The notes beneath the pieces are model-generated. The model ran no database searches, was not told the origin of the DNA, and saw only the letters and a list, made by a program, of their open reading frames with translations. Source: Halalkalirubrum salinum (lineage in GTDB: Archaea > Halobacteriota > Halobacteria > Halobacteriales > Haloferacaceae). From it: a stretch of 42,145 bases of DNA. Positions within the stretch are counted from its first letter, which is position 1; the number at the start of each line of letters is the position of its first letter. The position numbers and the translations under genes were made by a program. The DNA is taken from the NCBI RefSeq assembly GCF_005543295.1, contig NZ_SRSG01000041.1, positions 1-42,145 of the forward strand, read 5' to 3'. Shown in pieces: positions 15,690-25,087 of the stretch.

Positions 15690-16688
15690 TTATAGATATC
15701 CAAGTTGCTTAAGTTGTTGCTCCGCCGTAGTTGATCCAGCCATTGAATCCGGAGCTGGCGCGCTGGGTTCGTACTCCCCAGAATTATGAGCAGTCGCCTT
15801 CGCCCATGGGACACGTCTCATGACTGGAAGTGGACAACCAATAAAGTGCCAATACATACCGAACTCTCCGAACGCTTCTCCGTGATCGGCAGTAATTGCG
15901 ACTGATTCTGCGTCGATATTCTCCAGTAACTTTTCCACTTCATCGAGCACGAAGCGGAGATTATCCAGATATTCATCCCAAACCTCTTGTTTAGAGAGTT
16001 TCCCTGCCCGAAGAGGTTCGAATGGATCTCTTAAATCTGGATCCTCCGCAAGTGGATACGGTGTGTGTGGATACATATAGTGTATTATTAATTTGTTTGC
16101 GTCGGATTCTCGACTCGCTCTAATGGCACGATCGGTCGTATACCGGGGGTGAATTCGTGTCACATCCCCACTTCCGACTATCCATTCGGAAGAGTCTTGA
16201 AAATCTGCTCGCCACAATTCCTCGAGATATTTAAAATCGTCCGTATCGACGACACTGTACTCTGATGGTCCAAATGGAATCGCTGCATTGCCAGTATACC
16301 CATTTTCTTCGAATACCCGCTCTGTGTATCCATTTCCGGTTACGTATGCCGTCTGTTGAATTTTCTCCTGATACTTTTTGTCGAAAGTGTGGTTCAACCA
16401 TTCAAAAGAGGTGCTACCAACAGAAGTAATTGAATCATTAACTGTCAAAAATTTATACTCGTCTTCTACCTCCCGTAGGGCATCAACCCGACATGCATCG
16501 AGAATGATTAGTGTATCCCAGTCACGTTCGAAAATATTCGTTCCAAATGGTCGCCAGCGTGTAAGAGTAAGAAGAAATGCAACATAAATGTAATAAATTG
16601 GCCGAAATATTCGGATGGGGAGGGGCTGGTTGCTTTCGCGTATGTTCGATACGGTTTCAGTTGTCCACTGTTTGAAACTTATGGTCAT
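15690..16688 (-). CDS. Sulfatase-like, membrane-anchored enzyme (first copy)
   Basis: A 332-residue alkaline-phosphatase-superfamily protein. A hydrophobic segment (YYIYVAFLLTLTRW, about 31-46) may anchor it. It has the metal-site motif LIILDACRVDALREV, a SVGSTSFEW segment where a Ser/Thr could be the nucleophile, and a second metal motif ITADHGEAFGEFGMYWH. The sulfatase Cys/Ser-X-Pro-X-Arg signature is not visible, so it is better described as sulfatase-like or phospho-transferase-like. It may move or remove sulfate, phosphate or glycerol-phosphate on surface glycan. The next gene is a paralogue. The region is AT-rich, unlike the rest of the window. Confidence 0.75.
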   Translation of the reverse strand: MTISFKQWTTETVSNIRESNQPLPIRIFRPIYYIYVAFLLTLTRWRPFGTNIFERDWDTLIILDACRVDALREVEDEYKFLTVNDSITSVGSTSFEWLNHTFDKKYQEKIQQTAYVTGNGYTERVFEENGYTGNAAIPFGPSEYSVVDTDDFKYLEELWRADFQDSSEWIVGSGDVTRIHPRYTTDRAIRASRESDANKLIIHYMYPHTPYPLAEDPDLRDPFEPLRAGKLSKQEVWDEYLDNLRFVLDEVEKLLENIDAESVAITADHGEAFGEFGMYWHFIGCPLPVMRRVPWAKATAHNSGEYEPSAPAPDSMAGSTTAEQQLKQLGYL

Positions 16689-16765
16689 TCTTAGAACAGT
16701 TACTACGAATATGACGATGGGGAGTTAAATACGTTTCATAGAAAGATTTTCGCAGAAAAATATCC

Positions 16766-17746
16766 TCACCGGTATCCAAGATCTTTCAGATGTTGTTCTA
16801 AGTCCACCGTTTCATCCGGGTCCGTTTCGAGGCTTGGTTTTCGACTACCGGTATCTACGGCACTAGTTCGGATCCACGGCACTTTCTTAACCACTGGATG
16901 TGGGAATCCTTCTGGATGACCATAAGCGCCAAATTCGCCAAATGCCTCACCGTGGTCCGCGGTGATTACGACGTTTTCCGCGTCAATATTTTGTAAAAGT
17001 TCTCCGACCTCATCCAACGCGAGACGCAGTGTATCACGGTACAGTTCGTAAACTTCGTTTCTATCGGCAGTATTGTTCTCTAGTTGTTCGTATCCTTCCA
17101 TCTCGAGGTCCGTTGCTTCTCTATCCTCAGGCAGAGCACGGCCAATGTACGGTAAATGTGGCTGCATATAATGTACTATCAATCTGTCAAACCCACAAGA
17201 CCGTCCCAGATGAATCGCGCGATCGGTTATCACTCCTGGAAGTACAATACGATATCGTTTATCATGGTTCTGTTTCCATACGAAATCAATATTTGCAAAA
17301 TCTTCAGTATCGACTATCTCCCAACGAGAAAAATCGAATGGAGTTGTATTATTTTTCGGAGGGAAAATTCCTCTTTCAAATAGTTGTGTGGCGTGGCCAT
17401 TACCAGTAATGTAGTGGGTCTGATTAATTTTTTTATCGTAATCTGGTATAAAAGTGTTCACCATCCACTCATCGGACTGACTGCCAACGGACCAAATTGT
17501 CTCAACATCCTCAATGAAATCGTACTCAGGCGCAACCTCGATTAGCGTGTCAACACGACATGCATCAAGGATAATAAGTAAATCCCAATCCCGCTCGTAG
17601 ACATTCGTACCTATCGGAATTCGAGAGGTAACCGCGTACCAAAAAACAAGATACCACGTGTAAATCACATACATTGGTGCTCGAATCGGATTTTCTCGGA
17701 ATCGCTCACCCATCTCTGCAAGCCATTTTTTGACGTGGGTCTGCAT
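16766..17746 (-). CDS. Sulfatase-like, membrane-anchored enzyme (second copy)
   Basis: A 326-residue paralogue of the downstream gene at 15690-16688. It has a hydrophobic stretch (MYVIYTWYLVFWYAVTS), the metal motif LLIILDACRVDTLIEV, SVGSQSDEW as possible nucleophile region, and VVITADHGEAFGEFGAYGHP for the second metal site. Both end with a conserved (H/Q)LK(D/Q)LGY tail. Duplication followed by divergence suggests action on different residues of the same polymer. The active site orientation (inside or outside the cell) is not clear from the single membrane segment. Confidence 0.75.
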   Translation of the reverse strand: MQTHVKKWLAEMGERFRENPIRAPMYVIYTWYLVFWYAVTSRIPIGTNVYERDWDLLIILDACRVDTLIEVAPEYDFIEDVETIWSVGSQSDEWMVNTFIPDYDKKINQTHYITGNGHATQLFERGIFPPKNNTTPFDFSRWEIVDTEDFANIDFVWKQNHDKRYRIVLPGVITDRAIHLGRSCGFDRLIVHYMQPHLPYIGRALPEDREATDLEMEGYEQLENNTADRNEVYELYRDTLRLALDEVGELLQNIDAENVVITADHGEAFGEFGAYGHPEGFPHPVVKKVPWIRTSAVDTGSRKPSLETDPDETVDLEQHLKDLGYR

Positions 17747-17787
17747 GTAATTTTGATAGTAGACCGCATAACAATGAAGTGTCCGAT

Positions 17788-19215
17788 CTACGGTGAAGAA
17801 AAGACCGGTACACGGAACGGGAGATTCTCTTGAACCGTTGTCCTAAATTCCCGAGAGAGAATGAGCAATGTAATAAAGTAAACTATGGCACCTAAGCATA
17901 CGAGTCCAATCACCCGTAGAAGTGAATCACCTAAAAGAATGCGACCACTAAGTACAATTCCCGCCATGATTCCTCCTGCAGTGAACTGTTTTGCTATCTC
18001 GCTAATCGGAATAATAACCTTGGTAATTTTACGTGCGTAATGATATCCCAAAAACAGTCCTAAGCCAGCGGATACAGTTGTAGCTACGGCAGCTCCGTAC
18101 CACCCGTATTGCCAGGTTAGACCGATATTTAATACAGTATTTATTAAGACAAAAATTATATTGATATAGAACGTCAGCTCTGGATGGTTGAGTGCGTTAA
18201 TCGTGGACACGAATTGACTCATGTAGCCATATAGAAGTCGTGCAAAAGTGAGAATGAGAAGGATATAATAGCCAGAATCAAATCCTGGACCATAAATGGT
18301 TAACACAATATCTCCGACGATTGCACCTCCAATGAGTCCCGGTATGACGAACAACCCAGAAAAAGCGAGGCTAACGCGTAGCAGTCCAGCGATCTCTGCC
18401 TCCGAGTCACCCTCAGACGCTTTCTCACTCATTTCTGGAAATAACGTCTGGGAGATGGAGCCACCAAAGGTCGAAAAAAGGGACGCCAAATTCCATGCGA
18501 TCTCATAGACTGCAATGAGGCTGTTGGAGACGAAGACAGCAAGTACGATCGTATCCATTGAGAGAAATGTTCTTCCTTTAACAGAACTGAGCCAAGAGAA
18601 TTGGGCATAGGATCTGAGACGGGTGAATTCTTTCCGAGATGGGACATTATTAGGGATATCAATAAAATAAAAGCCAATGGCAACTGCGACAACAGCGCCC
18701 GCAATGTAACCTACGAAGGCACCTGTAATTCCGAATCCAGTAAGAACAAGAGCCACCTGAACGATACTTCGACTAGTCCATTCTACAGGAACTAAAATAC
18801 TCGAGACATGGACAAGATGCTGACCGTCCAACACCACACGAATAAACTCAATAAATAAATGAGCTAAAAGCATTAAAATCAGAATCCAAGTTGCCTGAAT
18901 TCCCATAAATTTATTTAAGTAAGGGCGTGACAGCCATAGAAATAGTACTAATACGATATATATACACAATTGAGCTAAAGCACCAGCAATGACGTAGTTC
19001 CCCTCATTGACTTCACTAATACGTTTTCTAATGGCCTCCGGGATCCCTAATTTCCCCGCGATTGCAACCCACGACAAAACAGACAAAACAACTACATATA
19101 TTCCATACTGATTTTGTCCAAGCGTTCGTGTCAAAACGATAGTCGCGATAAATCCAGAGACAGACATCACCATACTCGACAAAAAACTCACCATCGTGGT
19201 GCGCCCATATCTCAT
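17788..19215 (-). CDS. Wzx-like polysaccharide/oligosaccharide flippase
   Basis: A 475-residue integral membrane protein with a dozen or more hydrophobic segments, in the MOP/MATE polysaccharide-transporter superfamily. The N-terminal RTLGQNQYGIYVVVLSVLSW pattern is characteristic of the Wzx group (TRTLG...YG). It should flip lipid-linked glycan units from the cytoplasmic to the outer face. It stands as the probable first gene of the minus-strand glycan operon (19215 to 13781): flippase, two sulfatase-like enzymes, two glycosyltransferases. Position at the head of the group is consistent with a strain-specific surface glycan rather than the conserved N-glycan. Base composition is AT-rich. Confidence 0.85.
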   Translation of the reverse strand: MRYGRTTMVSFLSSMVMSVSGFIATIVLTRTLGQNQYGIYVVVLSVLSWVAIAGKLGIPEAIRKRISEVNEGNYVIAGALAQLCIYIVLVLFLWLSRPYLNKFMGIQATWILILMLLAHLFIEFIRVVLDGQHLVHVSSILVPVEWTSRSIVQVALVLTGFGITGAFVGYIAGAVVAVAIGFYFIDIPNNVPSRKEFTRLRSYAQFSWLSSVKGRTFLSMDTIVLAVFVSNSLIAVYEIAWNLASLFSTFGGSISQTLFPEMSEKASEGDSEAEIAGLLRVSLAFSGLFVIPGLIGGAIVGDIVLTIYGPGFDSGYYILLILTFARLLYGYMSQFVSTINALNHPELTFYINIIFVLINTVLNIGLTWQYGWYGAAVATTVSAGLGLFLGYHYARKITKVIIPISEIAKQFTAGGIMAGIVLSGRILLGDSLLRVIGLVCLGAIVYFITLLILSREFRTTVQENLPFRVPVFSSP

Positions 19216-19984
19216 AAGATATCACCCAGGGGATCGCAGATAATGTGAAGATTACGTTGCCACCGTATCAATGTCGCGCTTTGGCCCCGAAAACACAGCT
19301 ATCGTACATCACGAATGGCTGTGCTGAATCGCCATAAGACGGTGAAATCCACTGTCACACCGTTCTCTTATTATAAACGGTACAATCAGAACAATTTCTC
19401 AAGATTAATCGAACCAAGACCGTGCTCACACGGCTAAAGTGACCAGTGCTATCTTTGAGGCTTCAGAGAGCGTAGTGAGTAGCAATTATCATAAGTCATC
19501 GAATAAATGTATTGAAGCATTTGTGTGAAGATCAGCTTGGTACGGCCATTGACGAGGGTCAGAAGGCAATTGAGACTCGTTTCATACCGTGAATCTATTT
19601 CATCAATAATTTGTATTTTAGTCATTCAACCAACATAGTCGCTCAGTACCTTCTCAATTGAGGAATAATAGTTTATTGATCTTTATGTATGTATCTACTG
19701 AAATTAGCAAAAGCGGTACGTTATGGAACAATTTTGGAGAGAAGTACTTCTTCATTAGATACGCAACCAAGGTGACTGATATGTATCGATAGATCATGTG
19801 TAACGACCCTTTGATTTCAGAAACTTGTTGCTTATCTAATACAGAGTGCGGAAAATGGGTTCCATTCTGTTGTCCACTTAGTTTGTTTACATACTTTCCC
19901 GAAGCAGACACTTTCACTACGACTGATGTGATCGACCGATTTTTCAATAAAGCTGTTTATGTATAGGAAGAGTAAATCTCTAAT
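19216..19984. other. Intergenic region without a recognisable gene
   Basis: This 769-base AT-rich gap separates the minus-strand glycan operon from the FkbM gene. I see no RNA gene, CRISPR or complete insertion element. Two short plus-strand frames (about 19685-19800 and 19440-19610) have patchy coding-like character but are interrupted, which may be debris of a lost gene. GTTTATGTAT at 19954-19963, 27 bases before the FkbM start, is a probable TATA box. Confidence 0.5.
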
Positions 19985-20737
19985 ATGAAAGTAGATGCAA
20001 TTAGGGAACATCTCGAGTGGCGATTTCTTCAATTTAAGTATTATACTTCCGGCAAGTTATTAACGAGAACCGTTGGAGGTGAATCAGTCACACTAGGGGT
20101 TGGTTCCTTCCGTGAATTTCTTCGTGCAATTGATTATCAGAATGAAGATTTTGTAATTGAAACCTTACTTTCTAAAATTGAGCCAAACGATGTCTTTTGG
20201 GATATTGGCGCAAATATAGGAACACATTCGTGCTATATCGGACAGAGAGGGAATCAAATTGTGGCGATTGAGCCACATCCTGAAACCGCTTCTAGAGCAC
20301 GTGAGAACATGGAGAGAAATGGTGTTGATGGTGTTGTTTTAGAATATGCTCTGAGTGATGTGGAGGGAACAACTAGCCTTTGTATTCCAGACAAAGATAC
20401 CTATGAGATCGGTACAGGAACATTTACGACCAAATCTGGAGATAAAATGAAAGAAATTGAGAAAGTTACTGCGACAACTGGAGATAATCTTATTGAAGAA
20501 CATGAGTTACCTCTCCCCGATATAATAAAAATTGATGTTGAAGGTGTAGAGCTAGACGTAATTAGGGGATTTAAAACAGGGTTAGAAAATTCACATTCTA
20601 TTTTGGTTGAAATCCACCCACAGCATACAGACATAGAAAATATAAGATCCCTCCTAATTTCGGCAGGATATGAATTAAGAACTCTTAGGCAAAGAAATAA
20701 TGAGATTCACATATTAGGTTCGAAACTTAATAAATAG
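19985..20737 (+). CDS. FkbM-family SAM-dependent methyltransferase
   Basis: A 250-residue methyltransferase. The SAM-binding motif VFWDIGANIGTHSCYIG lies around residue 74-90, followed by VAIEPHPETASRARENMERN. Downstream, IKIDVEGVELDVIRGF and the ILVEIHP segment match the FkbM family signature. Enzymes of this family O-methylate sugars or polyketides. In this setting the likely job is methylation of a sugar in the surface glycan, in the cytoplasm before export. It is preceded by a TATA-like element 27 bases upstream and is convergent with the asparagine-synthase-like gene. The low GC content fits the island. Confidence 0.85.
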   Translation: MKVDAIREHLEWRFLQFKYYTSGKLLTRTVGGESVTLGVGSFREFLRAIDYQNEDFVIETLLSKIEPNDVFWDIGANIGTHSCYIGQRGNQIVAIEPHPETASRARENMERNGVDGVVLEYALSDVEGTTSLCIPDKDTYEIGTGTFTTKSGDKMKEIEKVTATTGDNLIEEHELPLPDIIKIDVEGVELDVIRGFKTGLENSHSILVEIHPQHTDIENIRSLLISAGYELRTLRQRNNEIHILGSKLNK

Positions 20738-20756
20738 ATTCGCTTAACCTAGTTTA

Positions 20757-22373
20757 TTATAATTCAATATCTCCTGTTACAGAAAGTGCGAGTAGTGAAA
20801 AAAATAAGAAAGATTGACCATTATAATTATTTTTTAATTTCTCTTTGGTTGTAATACCATACCTGGGATCTGACTCATACATCTTTCCGAGTTGAAAATA
20901 CTTTGTATAAATATATCTGAATATACTCTCATCCCAAAGTGAGTATAGTTGACGAACGGCCGACTCAATCGGAAGACCACGAATCATATTAGAGATATTA
21001 GCTTTTAAATCATTGTCAGCGACATGGCCTGCTTCCCTGAGACTTACCCCTGCTATTTCGACATATAGTTGTTTAATATATTTCTCATAGAATGATCGAT
21101 GTCGCTTTTTTTCTATCGGGACCTGCCGCCAAAATTCATATAATTCTTTATCTTCCAGAGGCATCCACCACTGATATTTAGAAAATTCAATTGCCCGAAC
21201 ACCATTTACGATTAATTTTGCTCGCCGCTCTTTCAATCGCCATCGTTCAAAAGCCTCCATAAGAGAGCTAGGAGTCCGATCTTCTGTTAGTCCAAGTGTC
21301 TCGGCTACTCTATCCCGGACATCCTCAAATGGAATAGATAGGTGTTCATTATACTTGAAGTGCTGGTCAATAATTGCATTAGTTAATTGATCCAAATTAA
21401 TCTCATCTTGATTTTCAAATGCGACGGGTGTTGCTTTCATTGAATCCAAGCTCGAATGGCCTGGAAGGAATAATGCATTTTCAGGTAAAATGCCTGATTC
21501 TTTTAATCTTCGTATTGGGGGTACATTGGTTGGATGTGGAAGACTACCAATATACGCCGCGCGATTGAAATAATTGTTCCACACATCCGATTCGTAGAAC
21601 TCTTGCCAATCTGAATGAGTCAATTTAGCCGAGTACCATGGAAATCCGAGATTTTCTGCTATACGTTTCGCTATGTCTGTATTCTTTCCCCCTGTGTTTA
21701 TTGTATATGTTATTACATTTTCGTAACCAACACGCTTCAACATTAGTGCAATCAGTCGTGAGTCGTACCCTCCGCTCAGTGGGAGCACAATCGGACGATC
21801 ATTAGCTATTTCAACTATTCTATTAAAAACGGACTTTAGAACTCTGTCAAACTCTTTAGCTAGTTCTTCATATCCATATTCAGGTTTAGTAACAGTGTGT
21901 ACATGATGCTGGTAAAATGAGAACTCATTCTTAGACTTATCAAATACTACAATTTCACCGGACTGAATTTGGTTGATTTCTTTATATAGGGTATGTGATC
22001 CAGTCACGAACCGGGATGTCTTGTACTCTATTCTTGAGATCTCAGACCAAGTCGTTTTAGGTATCTGGTCTATTATCCAACTACAATCATCACTCACCAA
22101 GAGATCTCCATTTTCCTGAGAATAGAATAACGGACCCGTTCGCATACGATCGGCTACGAGAATTGTTTGCTCATCACGATCAATAACTATTCCATAGAAG
22201 CCGATGAATTCGTCTAGCAATTTAGATATTTCTTCTACCCCAGTAGTATTGTTAACTATTCTTCCGAGATCTGAGGAATCAACGTAATCTCCCTCGTAAA
22301 AAACATGGCCACGTACGTAAGTGTCACCAGTCCTCACCCAAATATTATTGTTTAATTCTATTTGTGGATTCAT
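20757..22373 (-). CDS. Asparagine-synthase-like enzyme lacking the N-terminal Cys
   Basis: A 538-residue member of the asparagine-synthase (AsnB-like) group. The N-terminal part resembles the class-II glutaminase fold (GFYGIVIDRDE, then ILVADRMRTGPLFY), but it starts MNPQIE; the nucleophilic Cys2 of glutamine amidotransferases is missing, so it should not hydrolyse glutamine. The synthetase half has the PP-loop PLSGGYDSRL (200-206), which adenylates a carboxylate, then the TINTGGKNTDI segment. A substrate-specific C-terminus follows. In polysaccharide clusters similar enzymes amidate uronic acids using free ammonia; related enzymes also close lasso peptides. I favour amidation or amide-bond formation on a glycan component. 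It is divergent from the PLP-enzyme gene. Confidence 0.8.
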   Translation of the reverse strand: MNPQIELNNNIWVRTGDTYVRGHVFYEGDYVDSSDLGRIVNNTTGVEEISKLLDEFIGFYGIVIDRDEQTILVADRMRTGPLFYSQENGDLLVSDDCSWIIDQIPKTTWSEISRIEYKTSRFVTGSHTLYKEINQIQSGEIVVFDKSKNEFSFYQHHVHTVTKPEYGYEELAKEFDRVLKSVFNRIVEIANDRPIVLPLSGGYDSRLIALMLKRVGYENVITYTINTGGKNTDIAKRIAENLGFPWYSAKLTHSDWQEFYESDVWNNYFNRAAYIGSLPHPTNVPPIRRLKESGILPENALFLPGHSSLDSMKATPVAFENQDEINLDQLTNAIIDQHFKYNEHLSIPFEDVRDRVAETLGLTEDRTPSSLMEAFERWRLKERRAKLIVNGVRAIEFSKYQWWMPLEDKELYEFWRQVPIEKKRHRSFYEKYIKQLYVEIAGVSLREAGHVADNDLKANISNMIRGLPIESAVRQLYSLWDESIFRYIYTKYFQLGKMYESDPRYGITTKEKLKNNYNGQSFLFFSLLALSVTGDIEL

Positions 22374-22549
22374 GAATGAGTCAGTGATATCCTTGTGTTT
22401 ATTCCTATAATAAAAAAACCACTTGATTTAAAATGATTCTATGCTTTGATATAACCGATGAGGAAAGAGCACTTATATTCGGACTCAAATACATACAAAT
22501 TAGTAAGAACGGATGAGAACATCAAGCTCCCAATTGAAAATCCTAGAAC

Positions 22550-23479
22550 ATGAACCCGTATAATATTGACGACCCAGTTTTATCTCTGATCGGTCAAACA
22601 TCTCTCGTCGAACATCCTAAGAATCTCTTAGGCGATCTCCATCTTAAATTGGAAAAAGAAAATCCAACAGGCTCAATGAAAGATAGAATTGGTCTCGGAA
22701 TGATTCTTGAGATGCGAGAGTCTGGTGAGATTTCTGATGGTGACCTTGTCATCGAAGCGTCCTCAGGGAACACTGCCGGAGCTGTTGCACTTGCCGCAAA
22801 TCGACTTGGGCATGATAGTATTATCACAACTCCTGAGAAAACGAGTCCGCAGAAAATGGGATTTGTGAAAGCTTTTGGGTCAGAATTAGTTACGTGTCCT
22901 GACGTCAACTCTGATCATAAAGATCACTATCGAGCGAAAGCACAGCAAATTGCCGATAAACGGGGAGGTATCTTCCTAAATCAATATCATAATCAATTAA
23001 ATCCTAAAGTTCATGAAAAATGGACTGGGCCGGAGCTTTGGAATCAGACAAATAAATTAACTCACATAGTTTGTCCTATGGGAACTGGCGGCACTCTATC
23101 CGGAATTGGTAAATATATTAAAAATCAAGATCCTTCAGTAAATATAATCGGGGTAGACGCTAAAAAATCCAACATTAGTACGTCATTTTATGATAAGGAA
23201 CCAGTCAAATACGATACTAAAATCGAAGGGCTAGGAAAAGGGGGTGAAACTCCAACGATGTGGTTTGATTACATCGATGAAATTATATCAGTAAAAGATG
23301 AAGAGGCCATCCAATGGGCTAAAAAAGCAGCTAGAGAAGATGGGCTGTTGATTGGAACATCCGCCGGAGCGGCATTTAAAATTGCTTATAATATTGCAAA
23401 TGAAAATGAGAATGCTTCTGTAGTCTCCATAGTCTGCGATGGAGGAGAACAGTATTTTGACACTCTTAATTATATGTAA
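22550..23479 (+). CDS. Cysteine-synthase-like PLP enzyme (fold type II)
   Basis: A 309-residue beta-family PLP enzyme. K44 in KENPTGSMKDRIG is the Schiff-base lysine, and ASSGNTAGAVA is the substrate-binding loop. GTGGTLSGIGKY binds the phosphate of PLP. It resembles O-acetylserine sulfhydrylase/cystathionine-beta-synthase enzymes, but members of this fold also make unusual amino acids such as 2,3-diaminopropionate. The C-terminal half has the expected GLLIGTSAGAAFKIA. The gene diverges from the asparagine-synthase-like gene with 176 bases between starts. In this AT-rich island it may supply a specific amino acid to be attached to a glycan by that neighbour; plain cysteine synthesis is an alternative. 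Confidence 0.85.
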   Translation: MNPYNIDDPVLSLIGQTSLVEHPKNLLGDLHLKLEKENPTGSMKDRIGLGMILEMRESGEISDGDLVIEASSGNTAGAVALAANRLGHDSIITTPEKTSPQKMGFVKAFGSELVTCPDVNSDHKDHYRAKAQQIADKRGGIFLNQYHNQLNPKVHEKWTGPELWNQTNKLTHIVCPMGTGGTLSGIGKYIKNQDPSVNIIGVDAKKSNISTSFYDKEPVKYDTKIEGLGKGGETPTMWFDYIDEIISVKDEEAIQWAKKAAREDGLLIGTSAGAAFKIAYNIANENENASVVSIVCDGGEQYFDTLNYM

Positions 23480-23519
23480 AAACTCTTCGAAAATCATATC
23501 AAAATTCAGTAACTATTGT

Positions 23520-23790
23520 GAAGCCCGATATTATTCCTATCTACAACGATTCCACCGGCATCCGATCAATGCTTTATTTGCTTCTCGCCAAACCGCACCT
23601 CCAACGGCTACTGCATTATTTTTGTCGACAGCGACTCCACTATTCGTACTGCTGATTGCGCTCCTTTGTACGACAATGCCCGGATCACCCACTATAATGA
23701 GACGGACATCATCTATAGCTGTAATGCGTAGGTGTGTGAACAGACCCTCGACATTGTACAATCGATCGGTTAAATGGATTTCGTCTATGC
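23520..23790 (+). pseudogene. Possible degraded gene with internal stops
   Basis: One plus-strand frame from about 23530 to 23776 has coding-like composition and a CxxC (residues QCFICFSPNRTSNG). It is broken by a TAG near 23728 that would fit a C-to-T change in a CAG codon, after which VCEQTLDIVQSIG continues in the same frame up to a TAA. No start codon of the usual sort precedes it. A minus-strand frame over the same stretch is also open (23537-23761), so strand is uncertain. Family not recognised. Confidence 0.3.
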
Positions 23791-23851
23791 GTAATCAAGC
23801 CAAAAGCACAATCAGGCTTATCAATAGTTTGATCAGACACACACCACTATT

Positions 23852-25087
23852 TCAATCGTTCTGTCGCTTTCGGAGGCATCGATCGCGCAGAGTTTCGAGA
23901 TCGATCCCGTCGAACGCCTGTACGTCTCCGAGTGCTGAAAAGACGGTGTCAACGCACACAGCCAGCGTGTACTCGTAGAAGATTCCGCCTGCTCGGCCAC
24001 GGTTATGCTCACGCCGATCAAGCACGCCGAGCATCACGAGTTCGTTCAGATGGCTGTGAACACTTCGATCGCTCAGGGGCTCGCGATCGAGCTCCCGGGC
24101 GAACCGCTCGTAGCGGGTATAGATATCCAGCTTTTGTGCTGGAACAGCGCCTTCTACAGTCAACACTGCCATGGTGAAAAGCGTCAGATGGCCGTGGACC
24201 GTAAGATCAAGGAGACTCTGTTCAATCTGTCGTTTCTCCAAGAGCTGTTGACCACGACGTACATCTGCTTCGGTGACTCGTTCACGATCATTGCGCCGGG
24301 CAAGGTCACCAGCCTCGAATAACAAATCAAGCGCTTGGCGTGCACTCCCGCGATCCTGTGCAGCGAACGCGGCGCACAGCGGCACCACCTCAGAATCAAG
24401 GACATCGTCTCGAAAGGCGAGGGCAGACCGCCGCTCCAAGATCGCCTGGAGGTCGGTTGCGTCGTAGGGTGGGAAGTGGATTTCGCGCTCACAGAGAGTG
24501 TCCTCAACTCGGGGGTCAAGGTTCTCGCGGAATTTGAAATCGTTGCTGATTCCGACAATGCCGATCTTCGCATCTTTAAGATATCCGTTTGCGCGTGCAC
24601 GTGGAAGCTGGTACAGAATCGAATCGTCGTCTCCGATCTGGTCGACCTCGTCAAGAACGACGAGTATTGTCCCGCCGAGCGCTTCTAACTCGGAGTACAG
24701 CTTGTTGTACACCTCATTAAGTGGATACCCGGTGGAACTGAGTTGGTTGTTCTTTGTTCGGAGTTGATTCGTCAGTTCGATCGCTACCTGATAGCTTGAG
24801 GTGAGATCCTCACAGTTACAGTAGATTGTCGTTATAGAGAGATCCTCATACTGCTCAGCGTCTCGTTCGAGATGATCAAGTAAGTACCGCGTCGCAGCCG
24901 TTTTACCGACACCAGTTTTCCCGTACAAGAAGATGTTCCGCGGCTGCTTACCATTAATAACCGGTTGGAGATATGCCTTGAACGCATCTAATTCGTCATC
25001 TCGTTCGGTCAGCCGTTTTGGTTGGTAATCCTCTCGGAGTATATCTTCGTCTTCAAAGATCGTCTGATCGCGTTCGAAGATCGGCAT
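23852..25087 (-). CDS. Orc1/Cdc6 replication initiator, second copy
   Basis: A 411-residue origin-recognition protein. The AAA+ domain has Walker A GKTGVGKT (56-63), Walker B LVVLDEVDQIGDDD, sensor-1 GISNDFKFRENLDPRVED, and the lid motif GSARQALDLLFEAGD. The C-terminal winged helix (about 310-400) contains SVHSHLNELVMLGVLDRRE. The first residues SxIFEDEDILREDYQP pattern (here QTIFEDEDILREDYQP) is typical. It is only distantly similar to the first orc in this window and carries its own box family nearby. A TATA-like GATATAAG (25114-25121, minus strand) lies about 30 bases upstream of the ATG at 25087. One box overlaps its stop codon (23836-23863). Confidence 0.93.
   Translation of the reverse strand: MPIFERDQTIFEDEDILREDYQPKRLTERDDELDAFKAYLQPVINGKQPRNIFLYGKTGVGKTAATRYLLDHLERDAEQYEDLSITTIYCNCEDLTSSYQVAIELTNQLRTKNNQLSSTGYPLNEVYNKLYSELEALGGTILVVLDEVDQIGDDDSILYQLPRARANGYLKDAKIGIVGISNDFKFRENLDPRVEDTLCEREIHFPPYDATDLQAILERRSALAFRDDVLDSEVVPLCAAFAAQDRGSARQALDLLFEAGDLARRNDRERVTEADVRRGQQLLEKRQIEQSLLDLTVHGHLTLFTMAVLTVEGAVPAQKLDIYTRYERFARELDREPLSDRSVHSHLNELVMLGVLDRREHNRGRAGGIFYEYTLAVCVDTVFSALGDVQAFDGIDLETLRDRCLRKRQND

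Noticed and set aside
19654-19947. Minus-strand frame of 97 residues in the glycan island gap
   Set aside because: AT-rich, no recognisable domain, no promoter, and overlaps equally open frames on the other strand.
20757-22373. Lasso-peptide cyclase
   Set aside because: The protein has the asparagine-synthase fold but no precursor peptide, RRE or leader-peptidase gene is nearby; glycan genes surround it.
23439-23978. Plus-strand frame of 179 residues after the PLP-enzyme gene
   Set aside because: It overlaps the 3' end of the PLP enzyme and the second orc gene in other frames and is rich in Arg/Ser as shadow frames are.
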